Below, piece after piece: positions 50,840 to 59,173 of a stretch of DNA of 64,000 bases. Under the pieces are notes generated by a model that saw only the letters and a list, made by a program, of their open reading frames with translations, was not told the DNA's origin and searched no databases. Made by a program: the position numbers and the translations under genes. The stretch is from Crossiella sp. S99.2 (GTDB lineage Bacteria > Actinomycetota > Actinomycetes > Mycobacteriales > Pseudonocardiaceae), in assembly GCF_023094165.1 (NCBI RefSeq), contig NZ_JALMDK010000004.1, positions 434,001 through 498,000 of the forward strand, read 5' to 3'. Positions within the stretch are counted from its first letter, which is position 1. Each line of letters begins with the position of its first letter.

Positions 50840-51927
50840 ACTCGACGCCATGGGAGTATCTCCGCCACGCCGTGGAGGCGATGCCTCGCAGCGCACCCGC
50901 GCAACAGACTGCTTGGTACGAGGCCGAACTGGCCGGCTTCTTCGGCATGCCACACGCGGTGGCGGTGGCCAGCGGAACCGCCGCTCTGCACTGCGGACTG
51001 CTCGCCCTGGGCATTGGCCCCGGCGATGAGGTACTGGTGCCTGCCCTCGCTCCGGTGAGTTCGATCGCGCCAGTCTGCTACGTCGGTGCGGTGCCGGTCT
51101 TCGTCGACTGCGGCCCCAGCGGTGCGGGCCTGGACTTGGAAGACCTCCGCGCCAAGATCACTGTGAAGACCCGTGCTGTGCTGCTGGTCCACCACTGGGG
51201 TCGCACCGGTGATCTCTACCGCGCCGTCGAACTCGCTGGCAGCCACGGGCTTCGGGTGATCGAGGACGCCACCCACGCGGTGGGCACCCGGATCGACGAC
51301 CTATACGCAGGTGCCCTCGGTGACCTTGGCTGCTTCTCCACCCGGGACGGGAACCTGTTGTGGTCCGGCGAGGGCGGCTTCCTGCTCACCCACAACGAGG
51401 AGTTCGCCGAGCAGTGCCGCATGTTGCGGGAGCATGGCCTCGGTGCGACGGCGCAGGGCCAGTCGCTGACCGCGGTGGGTTATAGCTATCGGCTGGCGGA
51501 ACCACTGGCCGCGATCGCCCGCACCAACCTGGCTCGCCTGACCCCGGCGCTCCGTGAACACCGGCGCGCCAGCCAGTTGCTGTCCGGCTTGCTGCGGGAC
51601 GTTCCTGGACTGACGATTATCCATGAGGAGGGGCCGGAGCTGTGGAATCAGCACAGCCCGCTGCTGCGGATCGATCTGGGACAGCCTCGGGAATTCAGTG
51701 CCTACCTGTCCACGATGCACGGTGTGGCCACCAGCGTCGGCAGCCACCGGCTGACCGCGGCCGACCAAGCCCCGGCCTTCGCCGAGTACGTCCGGCAACC
51801 GTGCCTGCGGGCACGGGCGGTCGTGGACACCACGCTGGCCCTCAGCCTCTCAATGCGCTCCACCGAGGAGGAGTTGCATGAACTCGCCGCCACAGTCCAC
51901 CGCGCGGCACTCCACTGGAATCGGTAG
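50836..51927 (+). CDS. DegT/DnrJ/EryC1-family protein lacking the PLP lysine
   Basis: 363 residues from GTG 50836 (GTGA overlap). The fold type I signature is clear: AVAVASGTAALHCGLLALGI, GDEVLVPALAPVSSIAPV, VIEDATHAVGT (Asp144, with His147 where Gln is usual) and GCFSTRDGNLLWSGEGG. In active sugar aminotransferases the last segment carries a lysine five residues after Phe-Ser; here it is Asn173, and no lysine occurs in the loop. The 3-dehydratase ColD replaces this lysine with His, so loss of transamination with retained cofactor chemistry is known. This copy may be a dehydratase-like enzyme or a PLP-sensing protein. Confidence 0.85.
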   Translation: MNSTPWEYLRHAVEAMPRSAPAQQTAWYEAELAGFFGMPHAVAVASGTAALHCGLLALGIGPGDEVLVPALAPVSSIAPVCYVGAVPVFVDCGPSGAGLDLEDLRAKITVKTRAVLLVHHWGRTGDLYRAVELAGSHGLRVIEDATHAVGTRIDDLYAGALGDLGCFSTRDGNLLWSGEGGFLLTHNEEFAEQCRMLREHGLGATAQGQSLTAVGYSYRLAEPLAAIARTNLARLTPALREHRRASQLLSGLLRDVPGLTIIHEEGPELWNQHSPLLRIDLGQPREFSAYLSTMHGVATSVGSHRLTAADQAPAFAEYVRQPCLRARAVVDTTLALSLSMRSTEEELHELAATVHRAALHWNR

Positions 51928-51973
51928 CTCAACCAGAAGCCTGTTCCGGTCCACGGACAATTCGGGAGTCATC

Positions 51974-52261
51974 ATGAACGAGTCAGCCGGTCTGCCAGCA
52001 GAGACCATTCTCCTTTCTCTCGGCGACTTCGTTCACGCCGAACCAGGAGAACAAACAGGTCAGGTGCCATGGACAACGGTGGTCACCACAATGCGACGGG
52101 TGATCATTTACCCTGCGAACCCTGCTCGATTCACTCCTGCTGATCTGCTTGCCGTCGAGGAACTTCGTCGCGCCATGCAGGTTCTCTACGACCGAGGGTT
52201 CCGCTATCTATCCGCACGGGGCGAACTGCCAGATCCGGGACCGATGCCGCCAATCGGGTGA
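51974..52261 (+). CDS. Small uncharacterised protein
   Basis: 95 residues from ATG 51974 with CGGGAG upstream; an in-frame ATG at 51878 would overlap the aminotransferase-like gene. It contains PWTTVVTTMRRVIIYPANPA and DLLAVEELRRAMQVLYDRGF. No known motif. It is probably the last gene of the chain begun by the second XRE gene. Confidence 0.5.
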   Translation: MNESAGLPAETILLSLGDFVHAEPGEQTGQVPWTTVVTTMRRVIIYPANPARFTPADLLAVEELRRAMQVLYDRGFRYLSARGELPDPGPMPPIG

Positions 52262-52362
52262 GAGCAACCCCTCATTCGTGCTCGAACGGGAACCGTTCAG
52301 CCACAGTCGACGGTCTGCGTTACTGTGGCCCGCGGGGAGTGCAGTGCGAGCAGGGGGTGGGG

Positions 52363-52752
52363 ATGAGTGAGCTGGCTGGCTACTACGGCCGGTGGGAAGA
52401 CGCAACGCCGCCGCCGAGCGGCGGCAGTCTGAAGATCAAGGTCGAGCGTGACCAGGTTCTTCGAGCGCTTGCGATCTTTCAACGCGAGGGCGAGGACCTT
52501 CAGCAAGAGCTGATGAAGATCGAGCACAAGCTCCGGCTTCCGCCTTGTGGGGGCGACCCGGTCAGCGAAGACACCGCCAAGGCTATGACCTGGAAGTTCG
52601 TTGACGCGCCAGATTCCTACTACAAGAGGTATCTAGGGCTGGCCGAGAGCTTCTTGGAGACTGCCTCGCAACTGCGCGCATCAGCGAGGGACTACGGCTT
52701 CACCGATGACGATGTCGCTAATGCTTTGAAGGGGTACAAGCGCGTTGACTAG
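52363..52752 (+). CDS. ESX/WXG100-like small protein
   Basis: 129 residues from ATG 52363 after a G-rich site (GGGGGTGGGG). Two long helices around residues 30-60 and 85-120 (RDQVLRALAIFQREGEDLQQ, YLGLAESFLETASQLRASA) resemble the helical hairpins of WXG100/Esp secreted proteins. A WKF lies in the connecting region rather than a WxG. It overlaps the lipoprotein gene, placing it in the ESX-associated island. Confidence 0.55.
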   Translation: MSELAGYYGRWEDATPPPSGGSLKIKVERDQVLRALAIFQREGEDLQQELMKIEHKLRLPPCGGDPVSEDTAKAMTWKFVDAPDSYYKRYLGLAESFLETASQLRASARDYGFTDDDVANALKGYKRVD

Positions 52753-53341
52753 AGCTGCCCGCACGCTGTCAGTCATGGCCTTGGTAGTGCTCGTCTCGGG
52801 GTGCACCCCGGCCCCGGGTACCCCGACTACGTCGAACGCCACCGAGAGTTCGTCCACGCAGGCTCCGACCTTGCCCGGAAGGCCCAAGGACATCCGCCTT
52901 GACGATCTCGCTTCGGAACAGATCTGCTCTTTGTTGACCGAAGAGCAGGGAAAGAAGCTTGGCGTCAACACTATTCGCCCTATTGGCGATGTCGGCAGGT
53001 TCAAGGACAAGGGGTGCGGATTTCTAAATTCCGTAACCAAGCCCTTCTACGGCTACCAGATCGTACCGACGACCCAAGAAGGCGCGGATGTGTGGCTGAA
53101 GCCGGGGAGCACCGTGTCAGCCAGGATCCTGACCGTGGCTGGCTACCCGGCGGTGGAGAACCGGCGACCGGGTGACGACCGGGGTTGTTTCGTCGATGTC
53201 AGCGTGGCCGAGGGTCAGCGGCTTGGGATCCAGTATTCCTACAACAGCCAGCCTGTCACGCAGACGCCGGAGCAGTTGTGTGCCAAGGCGTTGGAGATGG
53301 CTGAGCTTGCGACGCAGGGCTTGATCAAGCTACACGGTTAG
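52745..53341 (+). CDS. DUF3558 lipoprotein
   Basis: 198 residues from TTG 52745, overlapping the preceding stop by 8 bp. The lipobox LVSGC gives a lipid-anchored mature protein with a Thr/Ser/Pro linker. The DUF3558 core is recognisable: EQICSLLTEEQGKKLGV, DKGCGFLN, GYPAVENRR, GCFVDVSV and QLCAKALEMAELA. This family is frequent next to ESX genes in Pseudonocardiaceae. A second member is encoded at 57059-57697. Confidence 0.8.
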   Translation: MTRAARTLSVMALVVLVSGCTPAPGTPTTSNATESSSTQAPTLPGRPKDIRLDDLASEQICSLLTEEQGKKLGVNTIRPIGDVGRFKDKGCGFLNSVTKPFYGYQIVPTTQEGADVWLKPGSTVSARILTVAGYPAVENRRPGDDRGCFVDVSVAEGQRLGIQYSYNSQPVTQTPEQLCAKALEMAELATQGLIKLHG

Positions 53342-53366
53342 ACAGAACGGGAACGGGGGGGCTGTC

Positions 53367-54569
53367 ATGGGTGAGGGACCGCAGATTCGGCGGAACCGGT
53401 TCGAAGGCGTTGCGCTGGACCAGAAACACGCCTGGATGCAGCAGGGCCAAGGCACGAGCGCGGTGAACGACGCGATCGATGCCATGCGGGGGATGCAGCG
53501 CATCGCCGCCGACGCCGAGCACGCGGTCCGCAAGGGCTTGGAGGCCATCGGAGTCGGCTGGGCTGGACAGGCCGCGGAGGCCATGACCGCGGCCGCGCGG
53601 CCGGCGGTGGCCTGGGCTCAGGGGGCGCAGGATGCCGCGGTGTCGGGCGGGACCTCGGCGTCCTCGCATGGGATGAACTTCGCTGAGACCAAGCCGAAAG
53701 TCGAGGCGAGCCAACCGGTTCAGGAGCCCGGAGTCGGCGCGCTGGTCCTGGGTGCGTTCAGTCCGGCCGTGGTGGTGGCGATGCAGCACGACATGCAGCA
53801 GCAGTTGGCGGCCAACCGGGCCCGGGATGATGCGGCCAACCGGGCGCTCTATGGCTACGAGTCCACCGCGCGGGACCGGGTTGGCGCGTTGCCGGTGTTG
53901 CCGGAGGCGCCGAAGATCGCCCTGGACAGCGGGGGCACCCCGCCTCCGCCGCAGCCGCCGCCGGTCCCGCCGGGTGGGCGGAACCCGCGTGACCCGCGGC
54001 AGCGGGATCTCCCGCGCCCGGGTGGCACCGGTGCCGATCCCGGTCGGCAAGGCCAGGATCCGGGCCGTGGCCAGCCGGTCACCGGGACCGATCCGGTGCG
54101 GCCGGTGGAGAACACCCCGGATCCGACGTTGCAGGGCGTGGTCCCCAGCGGCACCGGAGGCAGCAACAACCCTGTGCTGCCCCGGGTCGAACCGTCACCG
54201 GTCGGCGGTCCAGGCCAACCGGGCGGCGCTGGCGGTGGGTTCATGGGCGGCTTCTACGGCGGTGGGTCCGCCGGTGGTGGTGTGGGAAGCGGTGCCGGCG
54301 GTCACGGTGCGGGGCCGCGCGGGCCAGGCGGTCAGGCGGGAGTCGCTCCCGGCCAGCCGGGCGCTCGCGCCGCTACGCCGGTGGCAGGTGCTGGGCGTGC
54401 TGGCGTGGGCGGGCAGTCCTTCCTGCAGTCCCCGACCGGTGCGGCAGGTCAGCAGGAGGAGGACGCCGAGCATGAGAACAAGTTCAAGACCCTCTCCGAT
54501 GACATCTACGGTCTGGACGATCTGCCGCGGATCCCGCCGCCGGTGATCGGAGAACACCACAACCTATGA
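53367..54569 (+). CDS. PPE/WXG-like protein with proline-glycine-rich tail
   Basis: 400 residues. The N-terminal 130 residues form a helical domain with GVGWAGQAAEAMTAAARPAV, a WxG-type turn, and GTSAVNDAIDAMRGMQRIAA. The rest is Pro/Gly-rich and ends with LSDDIYGLDDLPRIPPPVIG. This layout fits an ESX substrate of the PPE/EspB type, exported as a helical bundle with a disordered tail. The following gene encodes EspG, the cytoplasmic chaperone for PPE proteins, with a 4-bp overlap (ATGA). Confidence 0.75.
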   Translation: MGEGPQIRRNRFEGVALDQKHAWMQQGQGTSAVNDAIDAMRGMQRIAADAEHAVRKGLEAIGVGWAGQAAEAMTAAARPAVAWAQGAQDAAVSGGTSASSHGMNFAETKPKVEASQPVQEPGVGALVLGAFSPAVVVAMQHDMQQQLAANRARDDAANRALYGYESTARDRVGALPVLPEAPKIALDSGGTPPPPQPPPVPPGGRNPRDPRQRDLPRPGGTGADPGRQGQDPGRGQPVTGTDPVRPVENTPDPTLQGVVPSGTGGSNNPVLPRVEPSPVGGPGQPGGAGGGFMGGFYGGGSAGGGVGSGAGGHGAGPRGPGGQAGVAPGQPGARAATPVAGAGRAGVGGQSFLQSPTGAAGQQEEDAEHENKFKTLSDDIYGLDDLPRIPPPVIGEHHNL

Positions 54570-55330
54570 CCGTCCACCCCGTGCCGGTGACCGCGTTGAC
54601 GGTCGCCGAGTTCGATCTGCTCTGGGAACTCGCCGAACTCGGCGAGACCCCGTTGAACCTGGAGATCATCAGCAGCGGCGCCGATTGGGAGGAACGCGCT
54701 CACCATCGGCATGCTCTGCTGACCGGCCTCGCCACCCGAGGTCTGATCGTCCACAGTGGACTGGATCCTGCGCTGCGTGAGGCTTTGGTGGGACTGGCGA
54801 GGTTCGACTGGGCGGTGGACGCGCGGCTGTGGGCCACCGATGGGCTGGTGCGTGCGGTGGGAGCGGTGGCAGGTCCGCAAGGGACGGTGGCGGTGCGCTA
54901 CGGCGAGGAGGTGCGGCTGGGCGTTCTGCCCGACTACGCCGTCGCGGCCACCTTGGTCGAGTTGGTCGGCGAGAGCGATGCCGGACCAGGCGAGTCGGTC
55001 AGCGTCCGTGCCACGGCGCTGGATGCGGCCAGGCAGACCACGACGGCGCCGGGTTTCGCCGACGCGCTCACCGAGAGCGGAGAGCCCGCGGTGGTGGCGC
55101 GCAAGGTGGCGCACATGCTCGGGACGGTGCGGCGGGGCGGGCAGTTCGGCGTGACGGTCCGGGATCGAGGACTTGGTCTGCGTCGCGCACCGAGGGTGGT
55201 GGCCTTTCACGACACCGACCAGGGTCGGTATGTGCACGTGCGCCGGGACGGTTGGGCCACGATCACTCCGGGTGGGAGCCGCCAGCTCCTGGCGCAGGTG
55301 CGGGCGTTGGTGGACGAGCAGCGCGGGTGA
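54566..55330 (+). CDS. EspG-family ESX secretion chaperone
   Basis: 254 residues from ATG 54566. It has the EspG pattern: ALTVAEFDLLWELAELGETP at the start, RHALLTGLATRGLIVHSGLD, and a C-terminal RYVHVRRDGWATITPGGSRQ region. In mycobacteria EspG binds PE-PPE dimers and delivers them to the ESX machine. The overlap with the PPE-like gene makes that protein the likely client. Confidence 0.85.
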   Translation: MTVHPVPVTALTVAEFDLLWELAELGETPLNLEIISSGADWEERAHHRHALLTGLATRGLIVHSGLDPALREALVGLARFDWAVDARLWATDGLVRAVGAVAGPQGTVAVRYGEEVRLGVLPDYAVAATLVELVGESDAGPGESVSVRATALDAARQTTTAPGFADALTESGEPAVVARKVAHMLGTVRRGGQFGVTVRDRGLGLRRAPRVVAFHDTDQGRYVHVRRDGWATITPGGSRQLLAQVRALVDEQRG

Positions 55331-55442
55331 AGTACACCGCCGCGTGTCACACCGGGGACAGGGGTGGCCCGGAGGTGGTGGCGGGTGGACAAGGACGGTC
55401 GGGTGGGACGACCCGGCCGGAACAGGGAGGGAGTAGTTCGGG

Positions 55443-55754
55443 ATGAACAGCAACAGGGGTCACGTGGGTGTGGCCACCTCGCATGTGAAGCAGGTGGCTG
55501 AGGTCTTCGCCGGGGAGGCTCGGCTGATCAGGGAACAGCATGCGCTGGTGCGGACTAGCGATGTCTCCGCCCAGTCCATGGGGCAGGGATTCACCAGGCA
55601 TGGCGAGGGCTACCGGCAGCTCATGGAGCGGCTGGCCGCTTCGGTGGATGCCTTCGGCCTGCAGTCGGAGACCATCGGTTCGGTGTTGCTGGAGTCCGCC
55701 GGGGACTACGGGCGGACCGAAGGTGGCAACACCCAGTCGTTCCGGGGGCGCTGA
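55443..55754 (+). CDS. EspC/WXG100-like secreted protein
   Basis: 103 residues from ATG 55443 (GGGAGGGAG about 10 bases upstream). HVGVATSHVKQVAEVFAGEA and a second helix rich in Gln/Arg/Leu match the small two-helix ESX substrates of the EspC type. The C-terminus is Gly/Asn/Arg-rich. It sits 1 bp before a longer ESX-type protein. Confidence 0.7.
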   Translation: MNSNRGHVGVATSHVKQVAEVFAGEARLIREQHALVRTSDVSAQSMGQGFTRHGEGYRQLMERLAASVDAFGLQSETIGSVLLESAGDYGRTEGGNTQSFRGR

Positions 55755-55755
55755 G

Positions 55756-56769
55756 ATGGCCTCTGCCGGTACGTGGAGCGACATCAGCAAGTTCTGCGAG
55801 AGTCTTTTCACCTTTGGCCGCAGTGATGCCCAAGACGAGATCAACCGTTTCGGGCGTGAAGTTCAGACGCTGATACCGCAGGTTGCGCAGGACGCGAAGG
55901 ATCTCGCCGCGGGCCGGGACCTGCTCGCGCGACCTGAAGGCAGCTTCGCCACCTCCGATGAGATCCTGGTCGCGGGCGAGCCGGGGTTGCGGTTCTTCCA
56001 GCGATACCTCCCGCTCTACAACGAGTGGACGTACGAGCAGTACAGCTTTGAGACTGACATTCTCCAGCGCTACAACAAGTTCCGCGGCATGAACTTCGCC
56101 GCGTTCCGTGCCGACACGGACCACCTCGCGAAGGCCGGGACGGCCCTGGCGGACAGTCATGGGCGGATGAAACAGTCCTTCACCGGGCTGATCACGCACT
56201 GGAGCGGGGATGCCTCCCGGGCCGCAGGTGAGCACGTCGACAAGTTCGTCCGGGCCTCCGACATGGTGACCATGCGGACCGTGGAGTTCGGCCGGGCTAT
56301 CGGCAAGAACACCGGCCTCATGGAGAAGGCCGCGCGGAAGGTGGCCGAGATGACCGCGGGGTTGTACAGCGTCGACTGTGGCGGTCATTCTCCTGGCACG
56401 GTCGAGAAGATGATCAAAGTGGTGCGGGGCAAGTCGGACAGCCCGTTGCTCAACTTCCTCGCGACCGGACTGGATGTCACCGGCGGCGGACTCAAGTCGG
56501 CCACCGGGGCGATCCCGAATGCCGGGGCTGCGGCCGGCTCGGCCATCGATCTGGGGCTGGGGCTGATCACCCATTTCCGGAAGTGCCTGACAGATCAGTT
56601 CCAGCCCGCGTTCAAGAACAAGTACGACAGGTTCGTCAAGGACATCTGCACGGCATCGGAGGACCCCCTCAACAAGATGTGGACCGACTTTGCCGAAGTG
56701 GCCAAGGAAGTCCCGCGGGACGCCTTCGCCGGTGTCCCCCTCATCGTGCCCCGTCCTACCGGCAACTGA
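55756..56769 (+). CDS. Large WXG-like ESX substrate candidate
   Basis: 337 residues from ATG 55756. The middle part contains HWSGDASRAAGEHVDKF, a W-S-G turn between helices, as in WXG100/LXG proteins. The C-terminal third (VTGGGLKSATGAIPNAGAAA, GLGLITHFRKCLTDQFQPAF) may carry a separate domain. No toxin motif is recognised. It follows the EspC-like gene directly, so the two may form a secreted pair. Confidence 0.65.
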   Translation: MASAGTWSDISKFCESLFTFGRSDAQDEINRFGREVQTLIPQVAQDAKDLAAGRDLLARPEGSFATSDEILVAGEPGLRFFQRYLPLYNEWTYEQYSFETDILQRYNKFRGMNFAAFRADTDHLAKAGTALADSHGRMKQSFTGLITHWSGDASRAAGEHVDKFVRASDMVTMRTVEFGRAIGKNTGLMEKAARKVAEMTAGLYSVDCGGHSPGTVEKMIKVVRGKSDSPLLNFLATGLDVTGGGLKSATGAIPNAGAAAGSAIDLGLGLITHFRKCLTDQFQPAFKNKYDRFVKDICTASEDPLNKMWTDFAEVAKEVPRDAFAGVPLIVPRPTGN

Positions 56770-56792
56770 GACAGGAAAGGAGACCGAAGCAC

Positions 56793-57062
56793 ATGGATCA
56801 GCTGACGGCCTACCTGTACCGGCTGGAGCACCTCAGCGCCGAGATGGACGCGCGCGCCGAGCGGGTGGCCGCCGAGTCCCGCGAGGAAGAGGCCCACTAC
56901 CGAGCGCTGGCCCAGGCTAGTGCCACCGCGGTGTTCGATCTGTTGCACGAGGTCGAGCAGAAACAGGAAGGCGACCAGCCCCAGCCTGCCCCGGTGAAAC
57001 CCCGGCGGCCCGCGGGTGATGACGACGTGGACTTCGCCGACATCAGCTGGATGAACGGATGA
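56793..57062 (+). CDS. Small helical protein of ESX island
   Basis: 89 residues from ATG 56793 with AGGAAAGGAGA upstream. A long helix (LEHLSAEMDARAERVAAESR, EEEAHYRALAQASATAVFDL) is followed by an acidic tail ending DFADISWMNG. It overlaps the next lipoprotein gene by 4 bp. Perhaps a secretion partner or chaperone. Confidence 0.6.
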   Translation: MDQLTAYLYRLEHLSAEMDARAERVAAESREEEAHYRALAQASATAVFDLLHEVEQKQEGDQPQPAPVKPRRPAGDDDVDFADISWMNG

Positions 57063-57697
57063 GCGGCACTACGTTCGGGGCGATGCGCGGCCGTGCAGGG
57101 ATGGCATTGCTGCGCAGCGGGATCGCGGTCGGCATGGCTGTGGCCCTGTCCGGGTGCGGCATCACCGTCTGGTACCCGACCCCGACCACCACCTCCGTCT
57201 CCAGCACCACTTCCGCGCCGCCGGCGCCCGCCACCCCACCGCCGGTAAGCCAGCCCAAACAGCTGCGGGAAGTGCCACCGTGCAGTCTGCTGACCAAGGC
57301 ACAGCAGACCGAGTTGGGCATCGACACCGATGAGTTCGAGTCGAACTACTCGCTGGAGAATTACGGGCGGTGCTCGTGGCTTGACTTCGACAAAGGGAAG
57401 TCCGCGATCGCCAACCTCCGAGTGACCAAGAGGTACAAGGACGCCGGTCTGGAACAGCTATACCGGCGCAGGTCGGAGTTCCCCGCCTTCACATCGGCCA
57501 CTGTGGACGGCTATCCGGCGGTGCGGACCGAGGATGACAAGAAGTCGTGCAATCTGCATGTCGGGGTCGGTGACGAGCAGAGCTTCGAGGTGAACCTACT
57601 CGCGGCCGACCTGACCAAGCCGTTGTATCCCAACGCATGCGAGTATGCGGAGGCGATCGCAAGGGCCGTGCTGCGCAACATCCCGGAAGCTCGTTGA
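57059..57697 (+). CDS. DUF3558 lipoprotein (second copy)
   Basis: 212 residues from ATG 57059 (ATGA overlap). The signal peptide ends in LSGC; a Thr/Ser/Pro linker follows. The DUF3558 core has PPCSLLTKAQQTELGI, GRCSWLDF, GYPAVRTEDDKKSCNLHVGV and ACEYAEAIARAVL. It is a diverged paralogue of the lipoprotein at 52745-53341 and ends the ESX island. Confidence 0.8.
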   Translation: MSGTTFGAMRGRAGMALLRSGIAVGMAVALSGCGITVWYPTPTTTSVSSTTSAPPAPATPPPVSQPKQLREVPPCSLLTKAQQTELGIDTDEFESNYSLENYGRCSWLDFDKGKSAIANLRVTKRYKDAGLEQLYRRRSEFPAFTSATVDGYPAVRTEDDKKSCNLHVGVGDEQSFEVNLLAADLTKPLYPNACEYAEAIARAVLRNIPEAR

Positions 57698-57825
57698 GAA
57701 GCAGCGCGCGACGGTGTCACCCGGGTGAGCGATGCTGCGGGCATCCGCCCCACCGGGGATCGAGCATGGTTACGCTGTGATGACGTGGGGTCGCCTACCT
57801 CCCCCCTTTGGCGGCTCCACGAGTT

Positions 57826-57865
57826 GGGTGCTGGTCTGCCCCTCCCCCCTGGCGGGCCAGCACCC
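57826..57865. terminator. Terminator-like hairpin between convergent genes
   Basis: GGGTGCTGG (57826-57834) pairs with CCAGCACCC (57857-57865). The loop contains a further GCCC/GGGC pairing. It lies between the stops of the lipoprotein and flavin oxidase genes. Confidence 0.6.
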
Positions 57866-57901
57866 GTCATTAGCGGCGCCTCGTGCGAATCGCTCGTCAG
57901 C

Positions 57902-59173
57902 TCACCCGCGGACGAACGGGTGCGCGTAGAGGGTGCCGTTCGCAGCAGTGACGTCGTGGAACCACCGGTTGTTCGACGCGGTCATCGAGATGATCGCCTC
58001 GGGGAAGTCGCTGTCGGCGTGGCGGAGTGCCGCGGCAAGGTGGATCAGTTCGCCCGCTGGCAATTTCAGGTGAGGAGTAGTGATCCTGGAGGTCAGCAGC
58101 GGGTAGGCCAGCAGCAACCCGACCGCCCCGTACAGCTGGTCCTGGAGGTCGGCGCCGGCCGAGGTGAGGAAGCTCTCCGCGGCTTCATCGGGCAGGAGCA
58201 CGTTGCACCAAGGGTGCGGGGACTGGTCGATGCCTGCCTCACCGATGACGAGTTCGCCCTCTTCCAGGCGGTTGGCGAAGTTCCAGTACGGAAGTCGAGT
58301 CGGGGCCTCGCGTTCGAAGCCTTCCAGCGCCGTGGCCTCGTCTGCGGCGTCGGTGAACGCGGCTGTTTCAACCTCGAAGGAAAGCGCCCCGGTGTCTCCG
58401 AGCTTGATGTGGCCCTCGATGTGGTCGATGCGGCCGTCGCGGACCAGATGGCGTTGTGCGTTGAGGAAGCTGGTGAGGGATGGGCATTTCAGCTTGCGGC
58501 AGCGCACGATGTCCGGTGCCGGCACGAGGCGCAGGGTCGCGCGGGTGATGATGCCGCTGCGACCGTAGTTGGCTCGGACGGAGTCGAAAAGGTCGCGCTG
58601 TTCCTGGGGCGAGCAGTGCAGCAGTGTGCCGTCAGCGGTCATCACCTGCAGCGCGAGGACGTTGTCGGTCTGGGCGCCGTGTTGATGGCTGGTTCCGCCG
58701 AGGCCGCCGACTGACAGTGTGCCGCCAACGGACAGTCCGATGTAGTCGGTGAGCACTGGTGGGGTGAGCCCGAGAGGCAGGGTTGCCTGGAGCACCCGGC
58801 TCCACTGCGCACCGGCGTCGACCACGATGTGCTCGGGCGTGACCTCGTGAACCTGGTGGAGGCCCCGCATGTCCACGACGATCCCGCCGGATGCCTGGGC
58901 CTGGCCGGCCAGCGAGTGGCCCTGTCCACGGGGGACGACCGGCAGGGAATGGTCCGCGGCGAAGCGCAGGATCGCACTGATGTCGCTGGCACGGGTCGGG
59001 CGCGCGACTGCGAGAGGCTGGTGGTGCACCAGCCCGCCGTAGTCGCGTGCTGCCCAGTCGAGGCTGTCCTCGTCGATGTCGAGTCGTCCGAGGAGTTCCG
59101 GCACGGGCACAGCGCCGAGCCTGGACGCGCTCGTCCAGGCTCGGGCGGCCGGGTCGAAGGCGAGGTAGGTCAC
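57902..59173 (-). CDS. FAD-linked oxidase, cytokinin-dehydrogenase/berberine-bridge-like
   Basis: About 423 residues from GTG 59173, overlapping the upstream stop by 4 bp. The PCMH FAD-binding domain has ARPTRASDISAILRFAADH and PVVPRGQGHSLAGQAQASGG, where the His of GHS is the usual covalent FAD link, then GLSVGGTLSVGGLGGTSHQHG. The C-terminal substrate domain ends with ASNNRWFHDVTAANGTLYAH. The GQGHSxxGQ wording is that of cytokinin dehydrogenases. No signal peptide is visible, so it should act in the cytoplasm. It is co-translated with an NB-ARC regulator, which suggests its product or substrate is sensed. Confidence 0.87.
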   Translation of the reverse strand: MTYLAFDPAARAWTSASRLGAVPVPELLGRLDIDEDSLDWAARDYGGLVHHQPLAVARPTRASDISAILRFAADHSLPVVPRGQGHSLAGQAQASGGIVVDMRGLHQVHEVTPEHIVVDAGAQWSRVLQATLPLGLTPPVLTDYIGLSVGGTLSVGGLGGTSHQHGAQTDNVLALQVMTADGTLLHCSPQEQRDLFDSVRANYGRSGIITRATLRLVPAPDIVRCRKLKCPSLTSFLNAQRHLVRDGRIDHIEGHIKLGDTGALSFEVETAAFTDAADEATALEGFEREAPTRLPYWNFANRLEEGELVIGEAGIDQSPHPWCNVLLPDEAAESFLTSAGADLQDQLYGAVGLLLAYPLLTSRITTPHLKLPAGELIHLAAALRHADSDFPEAIISMTASNNRWFHDVTAANGTLYAHPFVRG

